64,000 bases of DNA, from NCBI GenBank assembly GCA_029945445.1, contig JAQSCO010000060.1, forward strand, positions 434,001-498,000, given 5' to 3'. The notes below the pieces were generated by a model. That model saw nothing but the letters and a program-made list of their open reading frames with translations. It was not told the DNA's origin and searched no databases. Numbering within the stretch: position 1 is the stretch's first letter; each line of letters opens with the position of its first letter. This DNA comes from Lacunisphaera sp. Its GTDB lineage: Bacteria; Verrucomicrobiota; Verrucomicrobiia; Opitutales; Opitutaceae. Shown piece by piece: positions 36,819 through 48,059 of the stretch. The translations under genes were made by a program, and so were the position numbers.

Positions 36819-38645
36819 TCACTTTTTCCCCGCTTTCAGCCGGGCCACAAGGCCGTTCATCTCCAGTTCCAGCTGTTTGCCGGGCTCAACCCGGAGCGTC
36901 TTGCGCGCCCGGTCGAGGGCCTGCAGGGCGGCGGGAACCTGCCCCGCCTCGGCCAGGTGCTGCGCAAAGGGTGCGACCACTTTGTCATAAAAATCTATCG
37001 CCGCTCCCCGGCCGGAGGTGTCGAGGATCTTGTTGTAGGTGCGGACCTGCGTGGCGAGGTCGTCCTGCCGCATGCTGCGCTCCAGCGCGTCGGTCGCCGT
37101 CTGCAGGCTCAAATCCACCCGGTCGGCCTGGTATTTTTGCGTCAGCCGCTGCGCCTCGAAGTTCGCGAGGCTGGTCTCGCCGCGCTGGCGCAGCACCTCG
37201 ACCCGCAGGCGGGTGAAGTAGTTTTCCAGGTCGGGGTATTTCTGGAACGCCCGCGCGGCGTCGCGGAGCACGGCCTCCCGTCCCCGCAGGTCCTCGGGGG
37301 CGGCGGCCTGCTGGGCCTTGACCAGCATCTGCCAGGCGTCGAGGTTGCGGCGCTCGCGGTTGACCGCCTCGCGCGCCGCCTTCAGCGCCTGGTTGGGCGC
37401 CTGGTCCCGCAGGTATTCCGCCGCAAAATTGGTGTGCATGACCGAGAGCCGGTAGGTCGGGAGGAGCCGAAAACGCTCGGTGATGAAGAGCAGCTCGTGG
37501 TCGTTGATGTTCGCCCAAGTCTGCGGATCATAGGCGACGCCCACGACGTAGCGCTGGTCGGCATAGCGTCCGCAGTCGAGGTGCCAGCGTTCGCCCGCGG
37601 CGAGGTAGCCGAACCACGCGTGGCGGCCGTCGAGCCCCGCGCCGCTGAACATGATCGTCGGGATGCCCTTCGCCTTGCCGACCGTGCTGGCGAAATACGC
37701 CTGGTCCACGCAGATGCCGCCCTGCGCGAGGATGGTGTCGAGCCGGTAGTCGGCGCCCGGCCAGTTGAACTGGTTGAGGGCGACGCGGTCCTTGCGGTAT
37801 TTGACGAGGTCGTAGGCCTGCGCGAAATCGGCGAGGCCCGGCCCCACGTTCTTGCGCGCCCAGTCGAGCTCGCTGAACGGCACGACGGCGTCCACGAGGA
37901 ACTTCAGCTCGCTCGCCGGCAGCCGGCGCAGCCGTTGCATCGTGAAGTTGGCGCGGTCGAGCTTCGCCCAGTAGGCAAACGCCTCCACCGGCGGCGGCAG
38001 CCGGCGCGGCAGGAGCCGCGCACCGACCTGCCCGTGCGGCCAGAGGGGCGGCGGCGGCACGTCGTAGACGACAGCGACGGCCAGCGCCAGGCTCGGGTAA
38101 TCGGCGAACAGCGCCGGCTCTGCGGCGTAAATCTGCTGGAGGATGGCCAGCACCTGCGCGGGGTTGTCCACCGGGGCCAGCAGCGCGAAGAATTCCCCGG
38201 AGAACGCCGGGTTCCCGAGCAACGCCCGCTGCAGCTCGGGCGACAGCGCGGCGGCAAGCGCGCCGGACCGGCTCGCGTAGTGTGCCGGCATGTTGGGATG
38301 CGCGACCTTGGCGGCCTCGACGGCCTTGATCCATTGCTGGATCGCGCGGTTGGAGGGCGTCCCGAGCAGGTCGGCCCAGCGGTAGAGATAATACCAGGCC
38401 GGCGCCGAGTCGGCGTTGCCCTCGTAGGCCTGCATCGCCGCCTCCCGCAGCAGGGGCCCGGCCCCCGCCCACCCCAGTTGTCCGGCGCGGTCGACGAGGT
38501 CGGCGATGCGCGCCGGCGTGGGCGCCTGCTTCCATTCCGCCGCCGGGATACCGGTCGCATCCTGCGCCCGCGCCAATGGCAGCAGCAGGGCCAGCAACAG
38601 GAGACGCTTGATCACGCGGCCAGCAAAGCAAAACACCGCCGGCAC
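36819..38645 (-). CDS. Exported transglutaminase-like protein
   Basis: 608 residues with a signal peptide. The ATG at 38645 or a GTG at 38615 could be the start; both leave the hydrophobic core (KRLLLLALLLPLARA) near the N-terminus. The central region (about 325-385) looks like a transglutaminase-type Cys-His-Asp site: GGICVDQAYF, GRHAWFGYL and WHLDCGRY. The C-terminal 200 residues are helical and TPR-like (ALKAAREAVNRERRNLDAW core), and the end is basic. Probably periplasmic peptidase or cross-linking enzyme, substrate unknown. It ends 72 bp before the exbB start on the same strand and may share its transcript. Confidence 0.75.
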   Translation of the reverse strand: MPAVFCFAGRVIKRLLLLALLLPLARAQDATGIPAAEWKQAPTPARIADLVDRAGQLGWAGAGPLLREAAMQAYEGNADSAPAWYYLYRWADLLGTPSNRAIQQWIKAVEAAKVAHPNMPAHYASRSGALAAALSPELQRALLGNPAFSGEFFALLAPVDNPAQVLAILQQIYAAEPALFADYPSLALAVAVVYDVPPPPLWPHGQVGARLLPRRLPPPVEAFAYWAKLDRANFTMQRLRRLPASELKFLVDAVVPFSELDWARKNVGPGLADFAQAYDLVKYRKDRVALNQFNWPGADYRLDTILAQGGICVDQAYFASTVGKAKGIPTIMFSGAGLDGRHAWFGYLAAGERWHLDCGRYADQRYVVGVAYDPQTWANINDHELLFITERFRLLPTYRLSVMHTNFAAEYLRDQAPNQALKAAREAVNRERRNLDAWQMLVKAQQAAAPEDLRGREAVLRDAARAFQKYPDLENYFTRLRVEVLRQRGETSLANFEAQRLTQKYQADRVDLSLQTATDALERSMRQDDLATQVRTYNKILDTSGRGAAIDFYDKVVAPFAQHLAEAGQVPAALQALDRARKTLRVEPGKQLELEMNGLVARLKAGKK

Positions 38646-38680
38646 GCAAGGCGCCGGCGGCGTGAAATGAATCGGCCGAC

Positions 38681-41221
<2,541 letters not shown>

Positions 41222-41244
41222 GAGGTGGTGGCTTGGTAAACCGG

Positions 41245-42327
41245 CTATTTGGTGGCGGGACTGAAGTCAGGCGGCGGCACTTTGGCAAATTCAGAGCGCA
41301 GGCGCTCGGCCCGGAGGATGTCGCGCTGGCCGGGCTCGAAGGCGCCCTTGGCGGCGTGCTGGACGTGCGCGGGCTGGCACTCGATGAAGAGCCGGTCGAC
41401 GACCGCGCGCTGGGCGTCGCCAAAGACCCCGAGGTCGATGCCGAGCCGGATGAGCGAGAGCAGGTTCATGGCCTCGCCGGAGTTCAGCAGGTGGCCGTTC
41501 TGGAGGATGCCGTAGGCGCGGCCGATCTTGTCGTGCAGCTTGCTCGGGTCGGCCTCGAGGAGTTTTTCCCGGGCGTTGAGCTCCTGCTCGACGATCGTGG
41601 TGAGCACGCCGTGGAGGTGTTTGATGATGCTCTCCTCGCTTTCGCCGAGCGTGGTCTGGTTGGAAATCTGGAAGATGCTGCCGCTGGCGTCCGAGCCCTC
41701 GCCGAACAGGCCGCGCACGGCCATGCCGAGCTGGTTGACGGCGCGCACGACCTTTTCCATCTGCCCGGAGATGACGAGCGCGGGCATGTGCATCATCGCC
41801 GAGGCGCGGATGCCGGTGCCGAGGTTCGTCGGGCAGGCGGAAAGATAGCCGAGCTTCGGCGAAAACGCGTAGTCGACGTGTTCCTCGAGGTCGGTGTCGA
41901 GCGCGTTGATTGTCGCCCAGACCTTCTTGAACTGGAAGCCGGCGCGCAAAACCTGGATGCGGAGGTGGTCCTCCTCGTTGACCATCACGACGCAGGACTG
42001 GTCCTTGCTGATGACGACGCCCGAGCCGGACTTGGAATGGCAGAGCTCGCGGCTGATGAGGTGGCGCTCGACGAGGATCTGCTTCTGGAGGTCGTCGAGG
42101 GTCTCGACCGGCAGCGCGAGGCCGCGCTTCATCTGCGGCAGCGCGGCGACGGCCTGCATGAGCTGGTCGCGGATTGCCTTTTTCTGCGCTTCCTTCGCCC
42201 AGCCGGGGAACGGCTGCGAGGCGAGATTCCGCGCGAGGCGGATGCGCGTCATGAGCACGACCGCGCTCTTGCTGGTGGCGGTGTCCGTCAGCTCCGAGTG
42301 GGAGTCGATCAGTTCGTTGATCTTCAA
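41245..42327 (-). CDS. mcsB: Protein-arginine kinase McsB
   Basis: Phosphorylates arginine residues of damaged proteins and marks them for ClpCP. 360 residues if started at the TTG at 42327. This start has GAGGA 8 nt upstream, begins 1 nt after the mcsA stop, and gives the family length; an ATG at 42384 would overlap mcsA by 56 bp. Phosphagen-kinase-like motifs: VVLMTRIRLARNL at the N-terminus, HLISRELCHSK, VVMVNEEDHLRIQ, LGYLSACPTNLGTGIRAS (cores CPTNLGTG and NEEDHLR) with the catalytic Cys, and SIFQISNQTTLG. All catalytic landmarks are present. Confidence 0.96.
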   Translation of the reverse strand: MKINELIDSHSELTDTATSKSAVVLMTRIRLARNLASQPFPGWAKEAQKKAIRDQLMQAVAALPQMKRGLALPVETLDDLQKQILVERHLISRELCHSKSGSGVVISKDQSCVVMVNEEDHLRIQVLRAGFQFKKVWATINALDTDLEEHVDYAFSPKLGYLSACPTNLGTGIRASAMMHMPALVISGQMEKVVRAVNQLGMAVRGLFGEGSDASGSIFQISNQTTLGESEESIIKHLHGVLTTIVEQELNAREKLLEADPSKLHDKIGRAYGILQNGHLLNSGEAMNLLSLIRLGIDLGVFGDAQRAVVDRLFIECQPAHVQHAAKGAFEPGQRDILRAERLRSEFAKVPPPDFSPATK

Positions 42328-42328
42328 G

Positions 42329-42835
42329 TTAGGATTCCTCGCGGCGGCCGGTCGTGGCCTGCCTGACCTGGTGGATTTCATCACGATAGCGGGCGGCGTC
42401 CTCGTAGCGCTCGGCCTTGATGGCCTGGTCGAGGTCGGTCTCGAGCTGCGTGAGCTTCTCGTAGAGCGAGCGGCGCGCGAGGGCGCGCTGCGGCACCTTG
42501 CCCGAATGCGCGATGCCCTTGTGCATGGTATCGAGCATGGGCTCGAGGATGGCGCCGAAATGCTGGTAGCACGACGGGCAGCCGAAGCGGCCGGACTTCT
42601 TGAAGTCCTGCTGGGTGAACCCGCACGACTCGCACTTGGCGTCGCCGGTGGGCTCGGGATTGAGGGAGGCCTTCAGCAGCAGGTCGGCCAGCGAGAACCC
42701 GCTGGGGTCTGTCACGCCCTTGGCCTGCGCACAGGCCTCGCACAGATCGACCTTATGAATCTTGTTATTAACGATCTGGGTGAGGTGGACGGTCGCGGGC
42801 TTCGAGCAGAGGTCGCACTTGAGGGAGTTGGCCAT
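42329..42835 (-). CDS. mcsA: McsA-like zinc-finger activator of McsB
   Basis: 168 residues from the ATG at 42835. Cys pairs forming zinc fingers: CDLC...CEAC near the N-terminus (residues about 7-35) and CESC...CPSC in the middle (about 70-95). A C-terminal UVR motif (about 125-165: YEKLTQLETDLDQAIKAERYEDAARYRDEI, core KAERYEDAARYRD) matches the ClpC/UvrB type. Partner that activates McsB. First of the mcsA-mcsB-clpC unit. ctsR, the usual first gene in Firmicutes, is absent. Confidence 0.94.
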   Translation of the reverse strand: MANSLKCDLCSKPATVHLTQIVNNKIHKVDLCEACAQAKGVTDPSGFSLADLLLKASLNPEPTGDAKCESCGFTQQDFKKSGRFGCPSCYQHFGAILEPMLDTMHKGIAHSGKVPQRALARRSLYEKLTQLETDLDQAIKAERYEDAARYRDEIHQVRQATTGRREES

Positions 42836-42960
42836 GTCTTTTGTTAAAGGGGAGGATAGCGCCCCGCACCGGAAACGCAAATCGCGACCGGGAGAAGGCC
42901 CCTCTTCCCTGCAAGCAATATGCCAAGTTCCCGCCTGTGACGCAAGCGCGGAGGCGGAGA

Positions 42961-43030
42961 AGTAGGGTCGGTCTCCGACCGGCCCAGGAACATCACTCGC
43001 GACCCGGGCCAGTCAGAGACTGGCCCTACT
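42961..43030. repeat. Pair of REP-like hairpins facing each other
   Basis: Two short hairpins: GGTCGG tct CCGACC (42966-42980) and GGGCCAGTC aga GACTGGCCC (43006-43026). The outer 25-nt blocks (from agtaggg... at 42961 and ...ccctact ending 43030) are reverse complements of each other with only four differences, all transitions. This is the head-to-head REP pair architecture. It fills the gap between mcsA and the aminotransferase gene, apart from about 125 bp upstream of mcsA that should hold its promoter. Confidence 0.8.
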
Positions 43031-43034
43031 CAAC

Positions 43035-43901
43035 TCAGATCCGCGTGCCTTCGGTCAGCACGCGCTGGCGGAAGGCCGTCAGCACGCGGCCGGTGATCGG
43101 GCCGGGCTTGCCGGTGCCGATGACACGGGCGTCGAGCTTGACCACCGGGATGACCTCCGCGCCGGTGCCGGACAGGAAGCACTCGTCGGCGCACCACACG
43201 TCGTAGCGGGTCAGGTCGGCCTCGCGCATCGGGATGCCGAGTTCCCTGGCGATGTCGAAGATGGTCGCGCGGGTGATGCCCTTGAGTGCGCCGGCGGAGG
43301 CGGCGGGCGTGATGATCTCGCCCTTGAACACCACGAAGATGTTGTCGGCCGTGCACTCGGCGACGTAGCCCTGCTGGTTGAGCATGATGGCCTCGAGCGC
43401 GCCGGCCTGCCGGGCCTCGATCTTGGCGAGGATGTTGTTGAGGTAATTCAGCGACTTGACGGTCGGCGGCAGCGCGTCGGGCGCGATGCGGCGGGTCGCC
43501 ACCGTGACGATGCTCAGGCCGTTATCGTAGTGCTCCTGCGGGTAGAGGGAGATCTTGCTGGCTATGATGAAGGTCGTGGGCTTCTCGCACAGCCACGGCG
43601 CGAGGCCGAGGTCGCCGGTGCCGCGGGTGATGACGAGGCGGATGTAACCGTCGGCGAGCTTGTTCCGCCGGCAGGTCTCGCACACGGCCGCCGCCATCGC
43701 GGCGCGGTCGAGCGGCATGGTCAGCATGATGGCCTTGGCGGACATCTCGAGGCGCTCGAGGTGGTCGTCGAGCCGGAAGACATTGCCGCCGTAAATGCGG
43801 ATGCCCTCGAAGATGCCGTCGCCGTAAAGCAGACCGTGATCGAAGACCGAGACCTTCGCTTCGGAGGAATCCACATATTTACCGTCAAGATAAACGACCA
43901 T
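43035..43901 (-). CDS. Class IV (branched-chain / D-amino acid type) aminotransferase
   Basis: 288 residues, PLP enzyme of fold type IV. Landmarks: [23 protein letters not shown] near the N-terminus (core [14 protein letters not shown]), the PLP lysine in [31 protein letters not shown] (core ECTADNIF) and [11 protein letters not shown]. The length and YGDGIFEG suit either IlvE or a D-amino acid transaminase/4-amino-4-deoxychorismate lyase; the sequence alone does not separate them, though IlvE-like is somewhat favoured. Single gene, divergent from the pseudopilin gene across 117 bp. Confidence 0.9.
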   Translation of the reverse strand: MVVYLDGKYVDSSEAKVSVFDHGLLYGDGIFEGIRIYGGNVFRLDDHLERLEMSAKAIMLTMPLDRAAMAAAVCETCRRNKLADGYIRLVITRGTGDLGLAPWLCEKPTTFIIASKISLYPQEHYDNGLSIVTVATRRIAPDALPPTVKSLNYLNNILAKIEARQAGALEAIMLNQQGYVAECTADNIFVVFKGEIITPAASAGALKGITRATIFDIARELGIPMREADLTRYDVWCADECFLSGTGAEVIPVVKLDARVIGTGKPGPITGRVLTAFRQRVLTEGTRI

Positions 43902-44018
43902 GATGCCCGCATTCCAGCAAAGCCCCCGCCGTTGTCCAGTCTGGGAATGGAGAATGCGCTTGTATTTGCCGTTCCGGCGGCGAACTGTTCCGGCCAGCGG
44001 GCCGCAGTTTTTCACGCT

Positions 44019-44783
44019 ATGAAAATGCGCCCTCCCACCGGCCCCGCCGGCTTCACGCTCATCGAGCTGCTCACTGTCATCGCGATCATCGGCATCCTGG
44101 CCGCGCTGATTTTCCCCACCGTCGGCAAGGTCCGCGAGACCGCCCAGCGGACGGTCGACGCCAACAACCTCCGCGAGATCGTCAAGGCCGCCACCATCTA
44201 CGCCGCGGACAACAACGACCGCCTCCCCGACCCCGCCGCCATCCTTGCGCAGAGCCCGCCGTCCGTCACCGGCGGCTCGGGCCCCTTCCTGTGGGCCGGC
44301 ATCCTCGCCCAGCGCGGCATCCTCACGGACCCGACCTTCTACTTCGCGAAGAACGACCCATCGTTCAACGGCACCTACCCGGTGGCCATCGTCACCCCGA
44401 CCAACCGCAGCGTGCTCGACCCGACCTTCGTGAACAACCGCAGCCTCAGCTTCGAGTTCGTCGGCGGCCTGCGTATGAGCGACCCGCCGGGCACGCCCGT
44501 CGCCTTCACCCGCGGCCTGCTCGCCACCGGCACATGGAGCGCGGACAACGGCACCTACAAGGACGTCGGCGGCCACATCGCCTTCCTCGGGGGCAATGTC
44601 CAGTTCTACCCCAACGTCAACGAGGCCGCCACGCAACTCACGCTCAACAACGGGAAAAAAGGCGTCTCCCTCCTCCAGACGCTGCCCTACAACGCCAACC
44701 CCTCGCTCAATCCCAAGGTCTACGCCGCGCCGCCCGCCGGCCTGGGCACCCTCGCCGGCACGCCGGCCCAGCAGGCGCCATAG
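44019..44783 (+). CDS. Type II secretion/type IV pilin-like pseudopilin
   Basis: 254 residues. N-terminal prepilin signal: a basic leader ([11 protein letters not shown]) then [19 protein letters not shown], with cleavage expected after Gly11 and Glu at position 5 of the mature protein. The rest is the variable globular domain, ending in a Pro/Ala-rich tail, with the H-X9-DG-like block [15 protein letters not shown] found in the many paralogous pseudopilins of Verrucomicrobia and Planctomycetes. No secretion or pilus machinery is nearby. Role cannot be stated beyond being a prepilin peptidase substrate. Confidence 0.9.
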   Translation: MKMRPPTGPAGFTLIELLTVIAIIGILAALIFPTVGKVRETAQRTVDANNLREIVKAATIYAADNNDRLPDPAAILAQSPPSVTGGSGPFLWAGILAQRGILTDPTFYFAKNDPSFNGTYPVAIVTPTNRSVLDPTFVNNRSLSFEFVGGLRMSDPPGTPVAFTRGLLATGTWSADNGTYKDVGGHIAFLGGNVQFYPNVNEAATQLTLNNGKKGVSLLQTLPYNANPSLNPKVYAAPPAGLGTLAGTPAQQAP

Positions 44784-44899
44784 CTGGGGTAGCTCCGCGA
44801 GGCCCTATGCGTCCCGCCCGACCGATCGGACCTTTGATTCGGGAGTTTTTATGTCTTCACCTTGGCGCGGGGGGCCACCTATGCTCCGCCGTTTCCATC

Positions 44900-46621
44900 A
44901 TGGCCTCCGCTCCTCCCACCTACGTCATCGGCCACAAGAATCCCGACGCCGACTCCATCTGCTCGGCCATCACCTATGCCGCCTTCAAGGAAGCCCGCGG
45001 CGAGACAGGCTATGTCGCGGCCCGCTGCGGCAATTCCAACGCCCGCATCGACGCGATCCTCGAGCGCTTCCACACGCCGCTGCCGCTCTACCTCAGCGAC
45101 GTGTCGCCGCGCGTGCATGACCTGATGACGGTCAGCCCGTATGTCGTCACCGTCGGCGCCACCTGCGCCGAGACCCTGCGCCTGATCGACCAGCACCAAC
45201 TCAACGTCCTGCCCGTCGTCTCCGCCGAGAACCGCGCCACCGGGACCATCACGCTCGCGCAACTCGGCCACTTCTTCATCCCGCGGCTCGACGAGCCGCG
45301 CGCCATGCGCTCCGTGCGCACCAGCCTCGCCCGCATCGCCCAGTCGCTCAAGGCCTCCGTCCTGCACCTCGCCGACGGCGACCGCCTCGAGGAACTGTTC
45401 GTCCGCATCGGCGCCATGGACATCGGCACGTTTTGGAAAATTTCCGAGAAGGAAAACATCCCGGCCGCTAGGTCCGTCATTATCCTCGGCGACCGGCGCG
45501 ACGTCCAGCAGCGCGCCATCGAGCTCGGCATCCGCGCGCTCATCATCAGCGGCAACCTGCCGGTCGACCCCGCGATCGTCGCCCTCGCGCAGGCCCGCGG
45601 GGTCAGCATCCTGGTCAGCGCGCACGACACGGCCACCACCGCGTGGTTCGTCCGCACCGCCTCCACCATCGAGCAGCTGGTCGACCGCAAGTTCGTCGGG
45701 CTCAACCCGGACGTCCGCATCGTCGACATCCGCCGGAAATTCGCCCAGGCCGCCCCGCACGCCATGATGGTCACCAGCGAGGACGGCACGCTGCTCGGCA
45801 TCCTGACCAAGACCGACCTGCTCAAGCCTGTGCCGACCCGCCTCGTGCTCGTCGACCACAATGAACTCACCCAGGCTGTGCCGGGCGCCGACGAGGTCAC
45901 CGTCACCGAAATCATCGACCACCACCGCCTCGCACCGATGGTGACGCCCCAGCCCATTCTCTTCATCAACGAGCCCGTCGGCTCCACCTGCACCATCGTG
46001 GCCGACCTGTTCCGCCGCCATGGGCTGGAACCGTCCCCCAGCCTCGCCGGCCTCATGATGTCCGGCCTCATTTCCGACACGCTCCTCCTGCAAAGTCCCA
46101 CCTCCACGCCCAAGGACGGCGAGGTGCTCGCGTGGCTCGAGACGCATTCCAAGATCAAGCGCCGGGCGCTCGGCGACCTCATCTTCAGTTCCGGCTCCGT
46201 CATTCTGGCCAGCCCGCCCGACAAGGTCGTCCGCTCGGATTTCAAGGTTTACGAGGAGGACGACGTGCGCTTCGCCGTCTCCCAGGTCGAGGAACTCGGC
46301 TTCGACAACTTCTGGCAGCGTGCCAGGGAAATGACGAAGGCGCTCGCCGACCTGCGCGCGGACGAGCGCCTCGCTTTCGCCTGCCTGCTGGTCACCGACA
46401 TCAACACCCAGAATTCGCTCATGCTGGTGCAAGGCGACCCGGAGTTCATCCGCCGCATCTCCTACGCCCACGTCCAGCAGGACGAAATCTTCGATCTGCC
46501 GGGAGTCGTGTCGCGCAAGAAGCAGCTCATCCCCTACCTGACGAGCCTGCTCAAGGAAATGAGCGCGGACGGCGACACCCCCTCCGCCCGGAAGAAGACC
46601 ACCGCCCCCTTCCGGCGCTGA
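44900..46621 (+). CDS. Manganese-dependent inorganic pyrophosphatase with CBS and DRTGG domains
   Basis: 573 residues, family II (DHH) pyrophosphatase. N-terminal DHH start GHKNPDADSICSAI (metal-binding His and Asp). Residues about 70-125 and 260-310 are two CBS-type motifs (TVGATCAETLRLI and MMVTSEDGTLLGILTKTDL) with a DRTGG-like segment between them (about 180-250). After that the DHH domain resumes with VLVDHNELTQAV and EIIDHHR, then the DHHA2 domain (about 440-560). This inserted regulatory layout is known from CBS-pyrophosphatases controlled by adenine nucleotides. Hydrolyses pyrophosphate. Monocistronic, 116 bp after the pseudopilin gene. Confidence 0.93.
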   Translation: MASAPPTYVIGHKNPDADSICSAITYAAFKEARGETGYVAARCGNSNARIDAILERFHTPLPLYLSDVSPRVHDLMTVSPYVVTVGATCAETLRLIDQHQLNVLPVVSAENRATGTITLAQLGHFFIPRLDEPRAMRSVRTSLARIAQSLKASVLHLADGDRLEELFVRIGAMDIGTFWKISEKENIPAARSVIILGDRRDVQQRAIELGIRALIISGNLPVDPAIVALAQARGVSILVSAHDTATTAWFVRTASTIEQLVDRKFVGLNPDVRIVDIRRKFAQAAPHAMMVTSEDGTLLGILTKTDLLKPVPTRLVLVDHNELTQAVPGADEVTVTEIIDHHRLAPMVTPQPILFINEPVGSTCTIVADLFRRHGLEPSPSLAGLMMSGLISDTLLLQSPTSTPKDGEVLAWLETHSKIKRRALGDLIFSSGSVILASPPDKVVRSDFKVYEEDDVRFAVSQVEELGFDNFWQRAREMTKALADLRADERLAFACLLVTDINTQNSLMLVQGDPEFIRRISYAHVQQDEIFDLPGVVSRKKQLIPYLTSLLKEMSADGDTPSARKKTTAPFRR

Positions 46622-46664
46622 CTTCCCATTTTGCAGGAGCCTGTTTACCGGCGATTCCAGCGGC

Positions 46665-47000
46665 TCACGCTCGCAGCCCCAGCCAGCGCATCACGGCGGT
46701 CTCCACCCGTTCCAAATCCTCGCTCTCGAGGCGACCAATGACCGACTTCACGCGCACCAGGCGGACGGTGGCCAGTTTGTCCAGCATCGCGTGCGATTCC
46801 ACCTTCAGACCAGTGACCTGCCCGATGGCAAGCGGCACTCGAAACAAAGGTGCATCCAGCAGATGACTCGTAACCGGACACAAGGTCACGCTCGCGTGGG
46901 TCGCATTGAACAAATCGGACTGCAGCACGATGGCCGGACGCGGCTTGCCGAATTCACCGGCGAAGGCGCACGTGACCACGTCACCACGGTGGAGATTCAT
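46665..47000 (-). CDS. MazF/PemK-type endoribonuclease toxin
   Basis: 111 residues with the PemK-like barrel: RGDVVTCAFAGEFGKPRPAIVLQSD (core KPRPAIVLQ), VTLCPVTSH and AMLDKLATVR, the last two being the conserved strands around the active site. Cuts RNA when free of its antitoxin. Its ATG overlaps the antitoxin stop (ATGA), the usual antitoxin-toxin order. Convergent with the pyrophosphatase gene, 43 bp away. Confidence 0.92.
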   Translation of the reverse strand: MNLHRGDVVTCAFAGEFGKPRPAIVLQSDLFNATHASVTLCPVTSHLLDAPLFRVPLAIGQVTGLKVESHAMLDKLATVRLVRVKSVIGRLESEDLERVETAVMRWLGLRA

Positions 47001-47251
47001 GCGCGCCAGCCTTCAATCTCACGAGCCTGTTCCAGCCAGACCGCATCATCCTTGGACTGGTTCTTGCTCGCCAGAAGCGACTGCTTTCTCGCCTCCTCCC
47101 GCAGGGTGTCGTGCGAGCTGCCCAGGAGATACTGCTCCAGCGCCTCCCGGATGACCCAGTTCTTGCCGCGCTTGGTGCTGCGCGCCTTCCGCTCAAGCTC
47201 CCGCTTCAATTCCTTCGGCAGGCGGATGCTGGTGGTCGTCGAGGCGGGCAT
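46997..47251 (-). CDS. Ribbon-helix-helix antitoxin
   Basis: 84 residues from the ATG at 47251. The N-terminal 45 residues have the RHH pattern (TTTSIRLPKELKRELERKA, core SIRLPKELK, then NWVIREALEQYL). The C-terminal half is acidic-basic and likely binds the toxin. Represses its own operon in related systems; a 13-nt palindrome 19 bp upstream of the start could be its operator. Confidence 0.88.
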   Translation of the reverse strand: MPASTTTSIRLPKELKRELERKARSTKRGKNWVIREALEQYLLGSSHDTLREEARKQSLLASKNQSKDDAVWLEQAREIEGWRA

Positions 47252-47269
47252 AACCGCACCCTTGCTTGT

Positions 47270-47282
47270 AACACACTGTGTT
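47270..47282. promoter_or_regulatory. Putative antitoxin operator palindrome
   Basis: AACACACTGTGTT: perfect 6-bp inverted repeat around one base, located 19 bp upstream of the antitoxin start codon. Size and place fit an autoregulatory site for a ribbon-helix-helix protein. No binding evidence is available from sequence alone. Confidence 0.45.
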
Positions 47283-47384
47283 GCAACCCGGATTTGTCCC
47301 ATTATCCGCGGGTGTCGGACACTCCTTGAAGCTCGCTGACGGCGTGCGATTCCACCAGTCAGCACACTTTTCACGCTTCCGCTC

Positions 47385-47407
47385 GATTTCGCAAGATACG
47401 CGGAGCC
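47385..47407 (+). repeat. 23-bp direct repeat, copy A
   Basis: Begins gatttcgcaagatacgcgg and ends agcc. Identical over 23 bp and in the same orientation to 49344-49366. It lies in the 274-bp gap between the antitoxin gene and the first gene of the unknown cluster, 118 bp before that gene's start codon. The rest of the gap also holds GTGTCGGACAC (47312-47322), a small palindrome, and no gene. Confidence 0.9.
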
Positions 47408-47525
47408 CTGAACGGTCATTTCAGGTATTATCAGATTTTTACCTGGATTCACTGTGCACTTGCTCTGCCCGCCGCCTTGCCGGGTTGAACAGTCCGGTTA
47501 ACTGAACAGCTAACCCCCGGTTCCT

Positions 47526-47957
47526 ATGCCCAAGTTCTTTAAACAAATCGCCCTGGCGATTGGCTCCGGCTTAGTCCTCTGCCTCGTCGCCGGAGTTTCG
47601 ATAACATCGTCCCGCACCCGAAGCCAGCGCACCGAGGCTGGTCGTCTGGCCAAGGAGGCCGAGGACGATTTGGCCAAGGTGGCTTATGCGAACGAAATCA
47701 GTTCCAGTCTGGCTCATGAGCTCAAGCTCAGGAACGCAAACCGAGAGAAATCCCTGGCGCGGATTAGGAATGAGATCGCCGAGATCCGGGCGAAGAGCAC
47801 GCCACTGGCAGTGACGATTGGTGTTTCAGGATCTCTCCTGACACTGGGCAGCCTGCTCGTGATCGACCGCCAACGGTCCGCGCGCCTGGCCCAGGCCGGA
47901 TCGTCCAGTAACCCACCGCGAGTTCCACCCCCGACCGGCGGAGCCAAGCCGGCTTAG
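47526..47957 (+). CDS. Unknown protein with two membrane helices and a coiled coil
   Basis: 143 residues. Helix 1 at about 7-25, a charged Ala/Glu/Arg-rich coiled-coil segment at about 30-90, helix 2 at about 93-113, and a Pro/Ser-rich tail. Topology suggests a long coiled coil on one side of the membrane. No domain recognised. First gene of a ten-gene plus-strand run. Start chosen at the ATG giving a basic N-terminus before helix 1. Confidence 0.65.
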   Translation: MPKFFKQIALAIGSGLVLCLVAGVSITSSRTRSQRTEAGRLAKEAEDDLAKVAYANEISSSLAHELKLRNANREKSLARIRNEIAEIRAKSTPLAVTIGVSGSLLTLGSLLVIDRQRSARLAQAGSSSNPPRVPPPTGGAKPA

Positions 47958-48059
47958 ACATTTCCCTCACTGAATTTCCTGAAACCACGTTTTGCTCCGG
48001 ATTTTTCCGGGGGCGCCGGTTCATCCGGCCGTATAAATGCACCGCCCTGAATCCAAACC

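Noticed and set aside
44019..44783. A type II secretion operon around the pseudopilin
   Set aside because: No ATPase, secretin or inner-membrane platform genes are adjacent; the gene looks like one of many scattered pseudopilins.
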